Part shown: piece by piece, positions 6,223 through 6,475 of the stretch
Layout of the letters: each line of letters opens with the position of its first letter
Numbering within the stretch: position 1 is the stretch's first letter
Assembly (NCBI GenBank): GCA_900552775.1
Contig: USAP01000094.1
Coordinates: 1 to 6,475 of the forward strand
Direction of reading: 5' to 3'
DNA from: an uncultured Eubacteriales bacterium
GTDB lineage: Bacteria; Bacillota; Clostridia; UMGS1883; UMGS1540
Length of the DNA stretch: 6,475 nucleotides
Program-made: the position numbers and the translations under genes
The notes under the pieces: generated by a model
Told to the model about the DNA's origin: nothing
The model's input: only the letters and a program-made list of their open reading frames with translations
The model's database searches: none

Positions 6223-6475
6223 TTATTCGTTACCGTACAGTATATTCTTCATCTCTTTTGTTGCGGAAACCTTATCCGCATAATCAAGATGAGAATAAAT
6301 ATTTGCCGTTGTTGCATAATCGCTGTGACCGAGTATCATTTGAATTTGTTTCATACTTATGCCGTTTTTCAGCATTATGCTTGCTGCCGTGTGTCTGCAA
6401 TCGTAAAGCCTTAAATTTCGGATATTGTTTTTCTTGACAATTCTCTTAAAATTATCAGAAAGTGTTCTCGGTCGT
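6223..6475 (-). CDS. Tyrosine recombinase/integrase, C-terminal part (cut by window edge)
   Basis: Reverse-strand translation gives the last 83 residues of a phage-type integrase; the rest lies beyond the window. The fragment has the catalytic-domain boxes in order: LYDCRHTAASIML with the box II arginine (fragment residue 27), ILGHS with the histidine (50), and TTANIYSHLDY with the nucleophilic tyrosine (60). The residue usually occupied by histidine three positions before that arginine is tyrosine, a common variation. The frame is open from the window edge to a TAA at 6225-6223, so there is no sign of decay in the visible part. The gene converges on tRNA-Ser(CGA) with its stop 77 bases from the tRNA end, the usual arrangement for elements that integrate into a tRNA 3' end. 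Whether the element is a prophage, ICE or island cannot be judged from this fragment. Confidence 0.9.
   Translation of the reverse strand, partial: RPRTLSDNFKRIVKKNNIRNLRLYDCRHTAASIMLKNGISMKQIQMILGHSDYATTANIYSHLDYADKVSATKEMKNILYGNE

Noticed and set aside
6161..6223. Twenty-codon minus-strand frame whose ATG overlaps the integrase stop (TAATG)
   Set aside because: It is very short and lysine-rich, and it ends inside the hairpin of the tRNA terminator; there is nothing beyond the overlap to support translation.
6045..6437. 130-codon plus-strand open frame spanning the tRNA and terminator
   Set aside because: It reads through a structured tRNA gene and a terminator and is antisense to the integrase fragment, so it is not a real gene.

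Overview
The window looks like chromosomal DNA of a low-to-moderate GC Gram-positive anaerobe, most likely a member of the Clostridia. Reasons: a pta-ackA acetate fermentation pair, a DarA/PstA-type cyclic-di-AMP receptor (a Firmicutes family), AGGAGG-type ribosome binding sites, apparent TTG starts, SigA-type promoters, and a tRNA with an encoded CCA end. This placement is inferred from gene content; no species can be named.

Layout. On the minus strand, pta (1234-2241) is followed 18 bases later by ackA (13-1215). Together they convert acetyl-CoA to acetate and ATP. A 189-base divergent intergenic region (2242-2430) carries a promoter facing each way. On the plus strand comes a 752-residue ABC exporter half-transporter with an unusual N-terminal extension: an unassigned beta-rich domain followed by a four-cysteine zinc-ribbon motif. 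Its stop codon overlaps the start of a DUF1854 protein (4682-5170), so the two appear translationally coupled. ABC proteins paired with DUF1854 are a recurring, poorly understood module; related pairs elsewhere have been named after cyanophycin metabolism, but nothing in this window points to cyanophycin. The cyclic-di-AMP receptor darA (5227-5553) follows. A consensus-quality promoter lies inside the DUF1854 gene and could drive darA independently.

Next is tadA (tRNA adenosine deaminase), with its own extended -10 promoter. It is followed with no gap at all by tRNA-Ser(CGA) (6055-6145) and a strong intrinsic terminator (6149-6196). The last 253 bases hold the C-terminal end of a tyrosine recombinase on the minus strand, pointing toward the tRNA. 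It was found by translating the reverse strand directly and is cut by the window edge. A tRNA 3' end with an adjacent integrase gene is the usual boundary of an integrative element, so the window probably ends just inside a prophage, ICE or genomic island integrated at tRNA-Ser.

The most interesting parts are the ABC/DUF1854 module, the internal promoter before darA, and the probable integration junction.
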